Shown piece by piece: positions 1 through 11,174 of a DNA stretch of 64,000 nucleotides. This DNA comes from Megalobrama amblycephala (Eukaryota; Chordata; Actinopteri; Cypriniformes; Xenocyprididae), in NCBI RefSeq assembly GCF_018812025.1, contig NC_063049.1:3596917-3660916 (forward strand), given 5' to 3'. The position numbers and the translations under genes were made by a program. Each line of letters begins with the position of its first letter. Position 1 is the stretch's first letter. The notes under the pieces are model-generated. The model ran no database searches. It was not told the DNA's origin and was given only the letters and a program-made list of their open reading frames with translations.

Positions 1-780
1 ATAACATTTTACTATGCCTGAATGCTAGCCTACGTTTTTTGTTTTTAACAAACCGTATCACTTTAAAGTTGCATGATGTGAAAGTGCTACATGTGTGTGA
101 AAAAACTGTCACGTTTCATGTTTTTAAATTTTAAAGCACATAGTTTTAAACAGTTTTGATATACTTAACCCCATATATAAATTCCCCCAGTGGGAGAGGT
201 GGATAATCCTATCAAAGAGTGAATAAATCAATTAATGAACTCAAATTAATAAACAGTTAATGAACTAAAGAATGTTAAAACATTATTTATAAGCGTTATT
301 TTATTTTATTACCATTTAAATGTGCATCTCTGCTCTCATCTATCCCTCCGGTGTTGGGGGGCATGTTAAGGGCGGATGATGTCGATGTTTGGAGGTGTGT
401 TAGGGGCGGAGACTTGGGACCGATTTCACAGGACGTTCTGATTTCATTCTGTATTTGACAACGAAGAGATAGGATGTCTTTCATGGTGCAGTGTAATAAT
501 TATTTATTGCTAAAACGTTAACAGTAAATTGCAGTGTTAGAAATGATTTTGCTTTTTAAAAAAAAAAATTGTCTTTTAACACTTATTGTTTAATATACTT
601 AATGCTAATGCATTTGTTTGATACTTTTTGTTAAAATCTTGTGTTTAATTATTTAACTGGGGTTTTTAAATATACATATTCTATCTTTCGGTGCTGAGGT
701 GGGCCTGTTAGGGGCGGATGACGTCTAAATATTTTTATGGGGGGTCATAAATCAATCATTTTTGACACATAGTACCCTAT
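1..780. other. AT-rich sequence, no gene seen
   Basis: No credible coding frame, RNA gene or terminal repeat is visible. The only structure is a GTTA(A/G)GGGCGGA motif that appears three times, near 364, 396 and 708, each in a small GC-richer patch. The patches may be remains of one dispersed repeat, but I do not recognise a family. Confidence 0.6.
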
Positions 781-794
781 AACCCTCTCTTCCA

Positions 795-937
795 TGACCC
801 GTGCTCGAAATGCCAAAAATCACCACACTCCAATCCTATTGGCCGGCGACAGCCTATCACGTCAAACGGCGCGAACCGTGACGTATAAAGGGAGCGCCTG
901 GGGAAACAGCCGACATCCTCTTGTCTTTTCGCGACTG
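795..937. repeat. left inverted terminal repeat
   Basis: This pairs with the reverse complement of 5243-5384 with only a few mismatches, from TGACCCGTGCTCGAAATGCC inward. It contains a GTATAAAGGG motif at 883-892, a plausible TATA element about 80 bp upstream of the gag ATG at 972. Confidence 0.9.
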
Positions 938-971
938 CTTTTGCTAGTGCCTTTTTCACTCAAAAGTTATT

Positions 972-2393
972 ATGTCTGCTAAATCGTTCAGGAAGTGTGC
1001 TGATCCTTGTCCCAGGTTTCTGACACCGGAGGACACACACAACTTGTGCGTTTTCTGTCTGGGCGAGGAGCATGCACGGACAGTACTCGAGGGTGCTGCC
1101 TGTGCTAACTGTGAGCGTTTTCCTATGAGAACGCTCCGTTCTCGTTAGGCCCTCTTCTCGAGGGGAGAGGTGCCATCACCGCTGCCTGGTGGTTCCGGCC
1201 CCGCTCGTGCTGAGGCTCAGCGGCGATTGAAATCATGGGGCTCGCAGGTGGAGCTCGCTGAGGAATTTGAGAGGGGTGTCAATCTTTCTCAAGCTGAAGC
1301 GACTGACGAGGATGCGCTTCTGGCGGATGACGACGATGTTTTATCCTTAACATCTTCAGACCCAGAAGCGAGTGCTCTCTTGGCCCAAGGCCCCGGAGAG
1401 CAGGAGATGGCCGAGGTGGGAGAAGTGGGCGAGCCCGCGGCTCCTGCTAGGCCTCCCTGCGCGGCGTTTTCGGAGTTACTGGAGGTTATGGAACGCGCCT
1501 CGAGCAGACTGCAGCTGCCCTGGGAGCGCGTGAGGAGGGAACCCGCTCGCGGCAGGTTAGACGATCGTTTTCTCTCTACTCATAACCCGGCAACTCCAGC
1601 GAGCCTTCCATTCCTTCCCGATCTTCATGCTGAGATCGAGAGGGCATGGAAGAACCTGTACTCGACCCGAATCCATCAGCATCAGTATCAGCGAGCTGAC
1701 TTCGCTGATGTTGAGGGATTGGGCCAGCATGGGTACGTGGCGATGCCTCCTGTGGAAGAGACGTTTGCGAACTATCTCGCTACAGGGAGCGCACCGACAC
1801 TGAAAGCTCCGGCCCTGCCATCCAAAGCGTTGAAAGTGACGTCACGTTTGAATGGCAGGGCTTACGCCGCTGCAGGTCAGGCTGGTGCGGCGTTGCACAC
1901 TATGTCAGTGCTTCTGGCGTTTCAGGCTGATCTGCTTATGGATTTTGATCAGGGTCAGGGTCTTTACGCTGAGGCAGTCGTGGAGTTGCGTCGGACCACG
2001 GATCTCGCTCTGAGGGCCACCAAACAAACTGCCGCTTCGATTGGTCGATCTATGGCGGGCATGGTGGCCACTGAGCGGCATCTGTGGCTCAACTGTGCGG
2101 ACATCGGGGAGAAAGAGAAACAATTTCTCCTCGATGCCCCAGTTTCGCCCACTGAACTTTTTGGCACCTCCGTGCAGGCGGTGGTTGAGAAGTTCAGGGA
2201 GGCGAAGACGTGCTCCGCGGCGTATAGATCTTGCATCCCGCTCAGATCCAGCTCTGGGCCCAGGCAGCCGGGAGTTCCCGGGCCGTCTCGAGCCGAGGCT
2301 CAGAGACAGGCTCAGAGGGAAAGTGTTGCCGCTCGTGCGCCTCCTCCTCCTCGGAGTAAGTCGCAGAGACGGCGAGACGCTAGAAGGAAGTAG
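972..2393 (+). pseudogene. gag-like ORF of DIRS-type element, one in-frame stop
   Basis: The frame from ATG 972 (MSAKSFRKC...) is open except for a TAG at 1146-1148 (codon 59). It then runs in the same frame to the TAG at 2391-2393, about 473 residues in all. The N-terminus is Cys-rich, with several paired cysteines in residues 9-55 suggesting a small zinc-binding region. An acidic Asp/Glu/Ser stretch follows, then an Ala-rich helical middle (around NGRAYAAAGQAGAALHTM) and a basic Arg/Ser/Pro tail suited to nucleic acid binding. The region is clearly GC-richer than its surroundings. The stop reads like a single substitution because the flanking frame stays coding-like. The product probably packages element RNA. 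I am sure it is element-derived, less sure of the exact superfamily. Confidence 0.7.
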
Positions 2394-5104
2394 CAAGATC
2401 TGAGGGAGGAGATCGAGGAGCGGCGCCAGCAGCACCGGTAATCGATCCCCTCTCTCGCGAGGGCTTTCTCTCGCCCTCGCTCTTCCTTCGCCTCCCGGTA
2501 GCGTTTTGTGACATCTATATGCTGCAGGCTTTACAGTCGGGCTGATGTTGTGGGCCTATGATGAATGTTTTTCTGACGGCCCGCCGTCTGGCTTGATAGT
2601 GAAAGTGCTTTTGGGCTTTGTAACTTTGGATTTTCCCCTCTGTGTGACGTATCGGGGAGGAATCTGCGTTCTACGAGCCGCAGGAGGTAAGCCAGGTCCA
2701 TTTTTCATTCTTTATGTAGACCTTGCTTTGCCTGTATAGCTTCCCGTGCATATAGTTGTCATCTGTTCATGTTTTATGGGGTTATTTGGGCAAATAACTG
2801 TATGTTAGGCTGACTGTGACAGGCAGGCTCTTTATGGCCGCTTTGTTGTTTTAGCGTTTATGTAGTTTCTCGGCTGATACTGTGTATAGCTAGAACTAGC
2901 TTTCGCTATTGTCAGTTATGTGTTGGCCAGTTTTTCGGCCGCCTAATGCTGTCGCTCGCGCTGCTTTCTCCGTGTGTTTAGGAATTTGTAGCCCGAGTGT
3001 AGCACAGTCTACATACAGTCCTTAGCTAGCGGCTAGGCTAGAACTAGGTTAGGTGTATGTTTGTTTACATCCCACTGTCATGACTATTCCCCTGTCGTTG
3101 TATAGTTCCTAGTTCTGGCCTCCTTCTGAGGAAGTGGCTGGCCGTATTTTTGCCCATATTTCCCCTTCATATGTTTATGCAGGCGTGTTATGTGAACGTG
3201 TTTGTGCTGCCACAGGTTACACCTGTTCTCTATGATAGCAGGCTTTTCTGGCCTCTATTTATGAATACGGTGTTGTTGTTGTGCTCCCCGGTTCGGGTTT
3301 GTGTTCCACTGAGTGCATCACCTGTTGGATCGCACACTCAGTATGAGTGTCGGGAGTTTTGTTTACCTGACTTCTCACGGTCGTTCGCACCACAGCATCT
3401 GGGATTCGTTGCTGTTTTATTGTTGGCTATTTGTTTTTAGCCTCTCTGTATGCAGCTTGTTTGGATACAGCGCTGTTGGTTTACGATGCTCATTACGCTC
3501 ACGCGGTTTAACATGTTTAACATTGCCTGCTGGAATGTGTATGCCTAGACTCAGGTTGTGTAAAGCTAGTTCCCTTAAATTTGTCATTTTAGGTTATACT
3601 GGCCCTTCCTGGTAGCTAGGGCCCTGTCATGACCACGGGCTAGTGCCACATGGTTCTCTAATTAGCAAGCCTCTCCAGGCCTCTTTTATAGCTTCCTGTT
3701 GGCCCAGCTACGCTGGTCATGTACGGGCATCATTCCATGATGAGTCATACGTCACTCTGTTGCTGCCAGGTGTTTATGGAAGTTGTTGACCCCCGTTGGG
3801 GCCTCCTTTCATGTTTTATCTAGCATGTTGGCACTGCTTGTATGGGTTTCTGTATGTCTCATACCCCTTGGGTGTTGTATTAACGCACTAGCTATCGCCG
3901 CGCATTTTTAAGGTTACAGGCCGTTTCAGGCCTTCCTTTGCTAGCATGTCGGAGTTTAGCTTGGTACTCCTCTCGCTGAGAGTAAAAGATGTTTTTACTG
4001 AGTATTTTGTGCGTTTATTCCCTTTAGCTCTGGTCGAGCTAAAATAGTTTCTCTGTCTATTTAACAGGTTCTATTTTTGCTCCTAGAACTCTAGTGGCCG
4101 CTGGCTGATGTCGCATGTGACGGGTAGGCCGTTAAGGCCTCCTGTGGAGCGTGCTGACCTTTGACAGCAAATAACACTGCCACGAGCTGATGCCACGTGC
4201 CTGCTGGGATTATAGGCCCACGGGGCCTTTCCTTAGCGCATGATGGCGTATGTTGTACTCCTCTTGCTTAAAGAGTAGAAAGGTACTTCACCGAGTGCAC
4301 TGCTCGTTGGTTTGTGTTGGACGGGCTGTCTCGTGGGCACTTGCAGCTGTTATGTCTTGGTGTTTGCTCCACCTTGATATGCAATAGGGTGTGGCCCTAC
4401 AGGCCATCCTGGGCTTCCGCCGTCTGCATTCAGTTCTCTGGTGAACTCTGGTTATGTTGCAGGCCCTTTCTCCCGGCCTCCATGACTATGTGCCCGCTTT
4501 ACGGTCTGTCTGTTAGGTTGAGCTTTGTACTTCCCTTCGGGGTTAACTGCGTAATTGTGCTTAGCTCCCTAAGCTGGTTTGGTTGTAGACTTCTATGAAG
4601 TCTCCCGTCATACGAGGGTCCATAGCGTTTAGCTGAGTTCCGCTCTCCAGGATGCCCATCTCTGCGTGTGGGTTTGAGTTGCTTACTGCCTTTCGCAGTC
4701 GCTCTTTCCTGCTCTCCTCGTTGGAGTTTGCGCTTGGAGATTCTGTATATCAGACAAGGTTGGCTAGGCCAGATTTAGCTTCGCTGGATCTGGCTAGGCC
4801 TCCTTGGTGGCAGCGGGATGGATTTTCCCCCCGAGTGACTGGCTGAGGTTCCTTTGGTTCCTTGGCCACATTCCCTTAAAGGGACCACCCCCTCTCGGGG
4901 TGTTGGTTCCAGATGCTCCAGCAGCCTTGGTAGGTTTTTTTTTTTTTGGAAGGCCTCTTTTAGGCTCAGCTTGGGCTGTTGGCCGTAGGGAATGCTGTCA
5001 CTGACAGCCTTGGAGTTCTGCCCCCGGTTTTTCCCTGGAACTGCCGGATATGTGTCCAGACATTTGGACTGGCATTCTCCTCTAGCATGGCGGCGTGGGT
5101 ATAT
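2394..5104 (+). other. non-coding interior of the DIRS-like element
   Basis: After gag comes about 2.7 kb with a T/G-rich, pyrimidine-tract character and only short open frames without recognisable domains. No polymerase or recombinase motif is seen on either strand. A T-run lies near 4937-4948. This is probably filler in a non-autonomous copy. Confidence 0.5.
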
Positions 5105-5469
5105 CGTTCCCCTAGCGCAGTCAGCGCAGAGTAGAAGTTCCCTTTCGAAAGGGAACGTCTCAGGTTACGTATGTAACCATAGTTCCCTGAGAACAGGGAA
5201 CGAGACTCTGCGCTTTCATGCCATGCTGCAGGATGCCTGCTACAGTCGCTCAAAGACAAGAAAATGTCGGCTGTTTCCCCAGGCGCTCCCTTTATACGTC
5301 ACGGTTCGCGCCGTTTGACGTGATAGGCTGTCGCCGGCCAATAGGATTGGAGTGTGGTGATTTTTGGCATTTCGAGCACGGGTCACGGAGGACGTTCCCC
5401 TAGCGCAGTCAGCGCAGAGTCTCGTTCCCTGTTCTCAGGGAACTATGGTTACATATGTAACCTGAGACG
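5105..5469. repeat. internal complementary region and terminal module
   Basis: A 58-bp module (5156-5213, starting CGTCTCAGGTTACGTATGTA) is inverted at 5412-5469. A 28-bp segment starting CGTTCCCCTAGCGCAGTCAG is directly repeated at 5105 and 5393. Just before the first module is a perfect 20-bp palindrome, GTTCCCTTTCGAAAGGGAAC (5137-5156). In DIRS elements such complementary blocks are thought to help join the ends of the linear cDNA into a circle. A related module occurs alone at 61635-61691. Confidence 0.75.
5243..5384. repeat. right inverted terminal repeat
   Basis: Near-perfect reverse complement of 795-937. Unlike the left copy it is followed by about 85 bp more of element sequence (5385-5469). 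Confidence 0.9.
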
Positions 5470-5953
5470 ATTTTTTTGTATTCATTTCAAAAAAAGACAA
5501 CCAAAATCAAACCCATAGAAGCTCGTGAACAGGTCTGAAGTGGATGTGTGCAGGTTAGACTCATTCACAAGCCGATGAGAGTCATACTCACAAATTTAAT
5601 TATTACACCAAGACAAAATACAAATCTTTCAAAAACACTCAGCTGTGATTATTTCATTGAGTGATAGGCAGTGGGTTCAATCAGTGACATTATTAGATTT
5701 ACTATACAGCGTCTCCCCGTCACCTCCTCAGCCTGCTTTAGTGTGTATTTACACGTAGAAAAGGCATCAATTGTATTACACCGTCAAGTTTTTCCCTGAA
5801 CGATGATGTGAGCTCCTGTTGTAATTCTCGATTCAGCCTAAATGACCTACAATGGCGACATTTTTCACAATCATGACAGAAAATCAAAATACTGCTCTAA
5901 CTTCACTAGCAGGAAGGCAGATATAAACATACCAGCGATATAAACAAACCAGA
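5470..5953. other. AT-rich flank, no gene seen
   Basis: No coding frame or repeat boundary is recognised. If the minus-strand frame ending at 5954 is a real terminal exon, this would be its 3' untranslated region; I see no obvious canonical polyadenylation signal that settles it. Confidence 0.4.
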
Positions 5954-6229
5954 CTAGAACACATCCTCTATATCTTCCTCCTCGATGGCAGGAAAGTCTT
6001 TCAATTCAGTGGAAAAATTTCTCCTCTTCATAACATAAGGATCACGTCCAACATATGTTCGTTCCTTGATTGTGTCATCTGGTAGTGTGTTTTCTGTTCT
6101 GTGTACTGGGTTTTTTCCTTTTCTCTGTGTGTCTCTCTGCTGCTCTACCAGGTGCTGGAGAGAGAGAGATGATTGCTCACACCTGATGCTCGTTGTGGAT
6201 TCACGCTCAGAAGAAGCTCCCAGAGTCAT
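5954..6229 (-). CDS. possible terminal coding exon of unrecognised gene
   Basis: A minus-strand frame of up to 91 residues ends with an acidic tail (FPAIEEEDIEDVF) and has a coding-like middle (NTLPDDTIKERTYVGRDPYV). Candidate acceptors precede it: TTTCAG near 6236, and CTCTCTCTCCAG within the frame near 6152. I do not recognise the protein, see no upstream exon, and the next feature upstream is LINE debris, so it may be an orphan exon left by rearrangement or a chance frame. No known domain is visible. Confidence 0.3.
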   Translation of the reverse strand: MTLGASSERESTTSIRCEQSSLSLQHLVEQQRDTQRKGKNPVHRTENTLPDDTIKERTYVGRDPYVMKRRNFSTELKDFPAIEEEDIEDVF

Positions 6230-6304
6230 TCAAACTGAAACATGTCTTCCAGAGTGTTGTGTCCAATTATATGTACAGATTCTAGCTCAGCTCTAATAAG
6301 TCTG

Positions 6305-7458
6305 AATGAGCAGAAGTCTTGGACTTGGTAACAGAGATTATTCAAGAATTATATTCACTTAAGCAAAATAATATAAAAGAGTTTTTGCGGGTTCCGGCTC
6401 ATATTGGCTTAAGAGGAAATGAAAAGGCACATGTTTAGCTAAAAAGGCAATAGAACGAGAAGTGGTTGATATACAGATTCCTTTTAGTAGGTCAGAAATT
6501 AAATCAATAATCAAAAATAATATTCTGAAAATATGGCAACATCAATGGGATTCAGATATAAAAGGTAGACATTTGTTTCAAATTCAGCCAACAGTGGGTA
6601 AAGGAAGAGAGTCAGGTAGGAGTAGATCTGAAGAGACCATAATTACTAGATTAAGATTGGGGCAATGCTGCGTTCACGTCACCTCGTATTTACCGGAATC
6701 TTGAAATGACAACACGTGACGTTATATTCGGAGCTGTTCACGTCCTTTTGGTCCTTGAACTGGGAATTATGCGTTTCCATGGCAGCACTGTCGACGCCTA
6801 AATGAATCTACCGCGGTCAGGTGGTACAGCGCGGCCACGTGGTATATCTGGGAGCTTTCAGAAAACTCCCAGGTTACAAGCTGTAATTACGAGCTCTACG
6901 AGGACGTGAACGCTTTTTACAAGCTAGAATCTCGTAACTACAGGAATTACGAGGCCACGTGAACGCACCTCAAGATTGAACAGTACTGTGCACTTAATAA
7001 GCAAACATCCAACAGGTCTATGTGAGGAATGTTAATGAAACAGTTGAACATGTAATAATGCATTGTAGGAGATACATTGTTGAAAGGAATGAATTAAAGA
7101 ATGAACTAATGAATAAGAGTGAGCAGTTTACGATAATGGATTTATTAAATCCAGGTAGAGATATAATGTCAATAATGTTAAAATTTTTGGGAAGTACCGG
7201 TTTACACAAGCGTATATAAGTAGTTTTTATTTATTTATTTATTTTTTCCTGACATGAGGCTGAGTGTGGATGGAGGAGCTGAACGCAGCGCTGGATGAAA
7301 CTCTATGAAGCATCTATGTGGGTATAGGAATAAAGAGTGATTGTATTGGTAATTTGAGTAAGAAATCATAGGGAGAGTGTCAATGGTCATTTTGTGTGAT
7401 AGGTGACGGTAATGCACTTAAATGTCTGCGATCCGCCGTAAAGCAAGAAGAAGAAAAA
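6305..7458 (+). pseudogene. I/Nimb-type LINE, RNase H and 3' tail fragment
   Basis: Around 6385-6430 the translation gives an RNase H-like signature (FLRVPAHIGLRGNEKAH, compare W-V-P-x-H-x-G-x-x-G-N-E-x-A-D). The post-RNase H domain follows (SRSEIKSIIKNNILKIWQHQ) up to 6668. After a MITE it resumes at 6968, and the C-terminal Cys-His stretch (NETVEHVIMHCRRYIVERNE) lies at 7028-7087. The 3' UTR ends in an AAGAAGAAGAAAAAG tail at 7444-7458. In-frame stops and the MITE show it is dead and 5'-truncated. The clade is inferred from the combination of C-terminal RNase H and GAA-rich tail. Confidence 0.7.
6669..6967. mobile_element. 299-bp MITE inside the LINE
   Basis: Ends are inverted: TGCGTTCACGT at the left, ACGTGAACGCA at the right, with CCTCGTA/TACGAGG continuing the match. 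It interrupts the LINE reading between an RLRLGQC-like segment and the NETVEHV segment. Sub-terminal copies of the ACGTGAAC motif recur inside (for example 6905-6912). A target duplication is not resolved. Confidence 0.75.
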
Positions 7459-7749
7459 GTGTTGTGTCCCTCACCTGCTCTGTTTGTTGCTCTGAATTGT
7501 GTGTAAATTGTGTGAGACGGTGTACTTTTCTACAAAGTTAATAGGCTTATTGTAGCCTAATGTGTTTTACTATCTACTCGTTGTTGTTATCTTCATGCTC
7601 AAATGTGCTGGAAGCTGTAGAGAGGGGGGTGCCTATTTAATTTTTGTATTAAATTTTCTCCTGTTTTTGGCTAGTTAGGGAGTTAGCGTACATTTCTGTT
7701 GCTTATTTGTTTTCCTTTGGTAGTTAAAGCAGTTTTTTAGGTACTTGAT
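7459..7749. other. flank between LINE tail and MITE
   Basis: No gene seen. Together with 8803-9020 it looks like a single sequence split by the 7750-8802 element, with an AATAAA-containing right part (TTAATAAACC near 8880). It could be a solo LTR, but no convincing boundary pair was found. Confidence 0.35.
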
Positions 7750-8802
7750 GGCTGCGTCCGAAATCGCATACTACACGAGTAGGTACTACATTTGAATTTG
7801 AATGTACTTCCCGACCGTTAAAACAGTACGTTCTATATAGTATGAATATGGGTAGTATGAATGGAATTCGGACGTACTACATCCGCCATGTTAATGTTGT
7901 CACTTGTCATGCGTCGTCACAACAGCGCAAAAATTTAAATATGTCAAAGTATAATCCACCTATTTAGCTAGGAAATTTTACCTCAGAATAAAAATACATC
8001 TGTGAATATCACGACAGAGGCTGATTTGAAGCAACGAAATTAAGTAATTTATTGTTAAAAATGAATGCATATAAAAATACACGAGAAACAAAAGACATGA
8101 ATCAATAAACAAACTTGAATACATTATATATAAATAAATAATGTGTAGATAGACAGAGAGGGCGAGAGAAATACACAACATGGCCTAAATATTATATACA
8201 ATATATACAATGATAATAATATACATATTCTAAAAAAAAAACTACAAACTGTGAGCCCTATAAACTACTGCTGCCTGAATGTTGCTGTCCGTTAAGTTTT
8301 CTTGTCTTATTAAACTGCTTAACAACGAACGTCTCCGTTAAATAAAACATTGTTAACAAGCTGATGTAACGTTATCTCGACCTGTTCGTTAGCTTGATGT
8401 GCTGTTAGTAATAATGATTAAACATCTTTTACAGCCAACTCTTAATCTTCTCATTACATTGTTTAAACTTTCAATAAGTCAGCCGTTTACTTACATAATG
8501 TTAAAAAAGTGCAATTTAACCACAATAAACACCGTTTTTCCCTGAGGTACTTAAGGACTTGAATGAGCTGCATATCGCCGCTTTCCGCCATTTTCGAATA
8601 TGAAGAATCCTCTCCTGTGACATCACGGGATAGCACAGCGTCCATCATATGCCTACTACAGAATTCGGGCGGAAGCAGTAGGTCATCCGGGTACTTCTCG
8701 CCTACTGTTTTTCGAATACTATGAATTCGAACATACTACTCGCCTCGCATACTGTTATTCGCATACTATATAGTAGGGAAGTATGCGATTTCGGACGCAG
8801 CC
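7750..8802. mobile_element. 1.05-kb non-autonomous DNA transposon
   Basis: Perfect 23-bp inverted ends, starting GGCTGCGTCCGAAATCGCAT, with weaker similarity continuing inward through GTAGTA/TACTAC-rich sequence. The interior is AT-rich with no transposase. The family is widespread in fish by my recollection; the superfamily is not fixed here because the flanking bases do not show a clear target duplication. Confidence 0.8.
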
Positions 8803-9110
8803 TTTGTTTGTTATTTTGGCTTTAGCCCCTCCTGAAGTCTGTTTTGCTTCCTTTTGATTTACTTTATAATATCTTTTGTTAATAAACCTTTTGAGCTTCA
8901 GTATAATGTGTCTGTTGTGCAGGGCAGGGGACGGACACACTCACTCACCCCAACATAACATTTTCTTTTCACTGTTACTCCCTTACCCTAGACAAACCTT
9001 AAGCCTGGGACGTAACACATATTCTAATTTTCACTGCTTGCCCTCCACATTCATTTCGCACTTCACCAGAACCATGTGATTGCAAACAACCTATGGACTA
9101 GGTGCACAAG
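8803..9110. other. possible LTR-like remnant
   Basis: Contains TTAATAAACC near 8879 and ends toward CCTGGGACGTAACACA near 9020, features often seen at the 3' side of LTRs. No partner LTR or coding region is seen. Nothing else is recognised up to the short frame at 9111. Confidence 0.3.
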
Positions 9111-9230
9111 ATGGCGCTGGTGAGCTGCGGCGATGCGACTGTGCGCATGGTTACTTCCGCTCGTGCCCTTCTGGTCTTAGCGACGCTTGCATTTGGTGCT
9201 GGAAGAAACTTAAATATGAAACTTGGCTAG
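9111..9230 (+). CDS. short GC-rich ORF with hydrophobic segment
   Basis: AAGATGG gives a good initiation context. The 39-codon frame starts MALVSCGD and holds a leucine/alanine-rich stretch at residues 17-30 (ARALLVLATLAFGA) resembling a signal peptide or a short membrane segment. It is locally GC-rich. It may be a decapitated first exon whose frame runs into the intron before the TAG; a GT within the last codons could then be the donor. No homologue is recognised. Confidence 0.25.
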   Translation: MALVSCGDATVRMVTSARALLVLATLAFGAGRNLNMKLG

Positions 9231-9556
9231 ATATAATAAAGAGAAGATGGTGTTCTATCAGAGATGAAAGAAATCCTTGTTATATTATTGTGTAACGTTA
9301 CCTCTGTGTGGAAATTCAACGAGATTCACGATCTTTGACCTTTAATCTTTCTCCTGTTGATTCTGTGGTTCAGGCTCAGTGGTGATCCACAGGGATCTCT
9401 TTATTCATACAAAACACTCAAGTATGTAATATATCTCCTGATTTTGTTCTGACAGTTGGGTAACTAACGTTAAATGGCTCAAAAACTGCCTTCTCTTTCT
9501 GCGTGGAACAACACTGGACCTTCATGAAGATCTAATGTTTGCTATTGTCAACTGAA
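9231..9556. other. no gene seen
   Basis: Ordinary AT-rich sequence with no frame, repeat or boundary that I recognise. It forms the left flank of the CCCAGCAGGCAC composite. Confidence 0.5.
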
Positions 9557-9599
9557 CCCAGCAGGCACAGAACGTCATAAGACGTTAATATTTGGTTAC

Positions 9600-10910
9600 A
9601 TTTAGGTCGCGACGTCTGGTAACCAAAATTCAATGTCAAACCAACGTCTAATAACAACAATAATTTGACGTCCAATACCGACGTCATTTGACATTGATAT
9701 TTTGTTGGTTTTAGGTTGTGGTTTTAACTAACCAAAATCCAACATCGAATCAACGTCTTAAACCAACGTCAAAATGACGTCAAATACTGACATTTAGTCG
9801 TCAGGTATGGCAACCAAAACCCAACGTCTTCTATACGTCATAGTGGTAACGTCTATTCAACGTCAAACTCTAACATCATTAGACGTTGATCTTTTGTTAT
9901 TTTAGGTTGTGGCATTTACTAACTAAAATCCAACATCAAATCAACGTCTTAAACCAACGTCAAAATGACGTCAAATACTGACATTTAGTCGTCAGGTATG
10001 GCAACCAAAACCCAACGTCTTCTATACGTCAAAGTGGTAATGTCTATTCAACGTCAAACTCTAACATCATTAGACGTTGATCTTTTGTTATTTTAGGTTG
10101 TGGCATTTACTAACCAAAATCTAACATCGAATCAACGTCTTAAACCAACGTCAATCTGACGTCAAATACTGACATTTAGTCGTCAGTTATGGCAACCAAA
10201 ACCCAACGTCTTCTATACGTCAAAGTGGTAACGTCTATTCAACGTCAAACTCTAACATCATTAGACGTTGATCTTTTGTTATTTTAGGTTGTGGAATTTA
10301 CTAACTAAAATCTAACATCGAATCAACGTCTTAAACCAACGTCAATCTGACGTCAAATACTGACATTTAGTCGTCAGGTATGGCAACCAAAACCCAACGT
10401 CTTCTATACGTCAAAGTGGTAACGTCTATTCAACGTCAAACCCTACCTTCATTAAACATATCTTTTGTTAGTTTTCAGTTGTGGAATTAACTAACTAAAA
10501 TCCAGCGTCTTAAGCCACTGTCATATTGACGTCAAATACTGACATTTAGTCATGAGGTATGGCTACCAAATCCCAACGACTCTTAGACATCATAATGATA
10601 ACGTCCACACAACAACAAATACTAACATCAGTAGACGTCTTTAGTTGGTTTTAGGTTGCACTAACCAAAATCCAACGTCAAGTAAACGCCATATTCATGT
10701 CAAACACTGACATTTAGTCATGAGGTATGGTGACCGAAACGCAATGTCTTCTAAACGTCACAATGGTAACATCCACATAACATGAAATTCTAACATCATT
10801 AGACATACTTTTGTTAGTTCTAGGTTGTTGTAATAACTAACTAAAATCTAACAAATGTATGGAAACAATATCATCTTGATGAGACTAATCTGAGATTTAG
10901 TCATGAGGTA
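9600..10910. repeat. 191-bp tandem array, decaying rightward
   Basis: The marker CAACCAAAACCCAACGTCTT recurs at 9811, 10002, 10193 and 10384, exactly 191 bp apart. Further diverged copies follow at about 10563 and 10731 with shorter spacing. Units are dense in AACGTC and GACGTT. Confidence 0.9.
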
Positions 10911-11174
10911 CACTGTAAAAAAATAATTTTGCTGAAAATAACTGTACATATTTTTTCCTGTCATTTTAAATTTGGTTGTAGCTCAAATGTAGCTCATTAT
11001 ATTAAATATTTATGTCCATACTAGCTGTTTAGCATTCTTCTTTGTAATTTTAAAGTAAATCATCTTAGTTTTATATTTAGGTGTATTTTTACATTTAAAA
11101 AACTCTTGTGTATTCAGAACACAAATATAGCTGACTTTTACATCAAATAATGCATAGTCTGTTTTTTAAAGAGA

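Larger units (their letters stand above)
795..5469 (+). mobile_element. DIRS-like element with inverted repeats, no polymerase
   Basis: The unit is bounded by roughly 140-bp inverted repeats (795-937 and 5243-5384). It carries a gag-like frame (972-2393) and near its right end a block complementary to the extreme right terminus (5156-5213 against 5412-5469). Inverted termini plus an internal complementary region are the hallmark of DIRS tyrosine-recombinase retrotransposons. The gag-like protein resembles one I know to be abundant in cyprinid genomes. No reverse transcriptase, RNase H or tyrosine recombinase frame is seen in the 2.7 kb after gag, so this copy looks non-autonomous or internally replaced. 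No target duplication is expected for DIRS and none is seen. The family call is inference; the repeat geometry is seen directly. Confidence 0.65.

Noticed and set aside
1905..2435. Long minus-strand open frames opposite the gag-like ORF
   Set aside because: They are antisense to a GC-rich coding frame, and their composition is explained by it. No domain is seen.
2545..5004. Several T/G-rich plus-strand frames in the DIRS-like interior
   Set aside because: Cys/Leu/Val-rich translations of low-complexity DNA without motifs. No RT, RNase H or recombinase signature.
7742..8810. Target duplication for the 1-kb MITE
   Set aside because: Flanking bases TACTTGAT and TTTGTTTG do not match at any plausible length.
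7461..9020. A solo LTR split by the 1-kb MITE
   Set aside because: TG and CA ends can be picked, but no flanking duplication and no second copy in the window support it. Kept only as a low-confidence note.
9600..10910. A CRISPR-like repeat array
   Set aside because: Units are contiguous 191-bp tandem copies without unique spacers, in a vertebrate genome.
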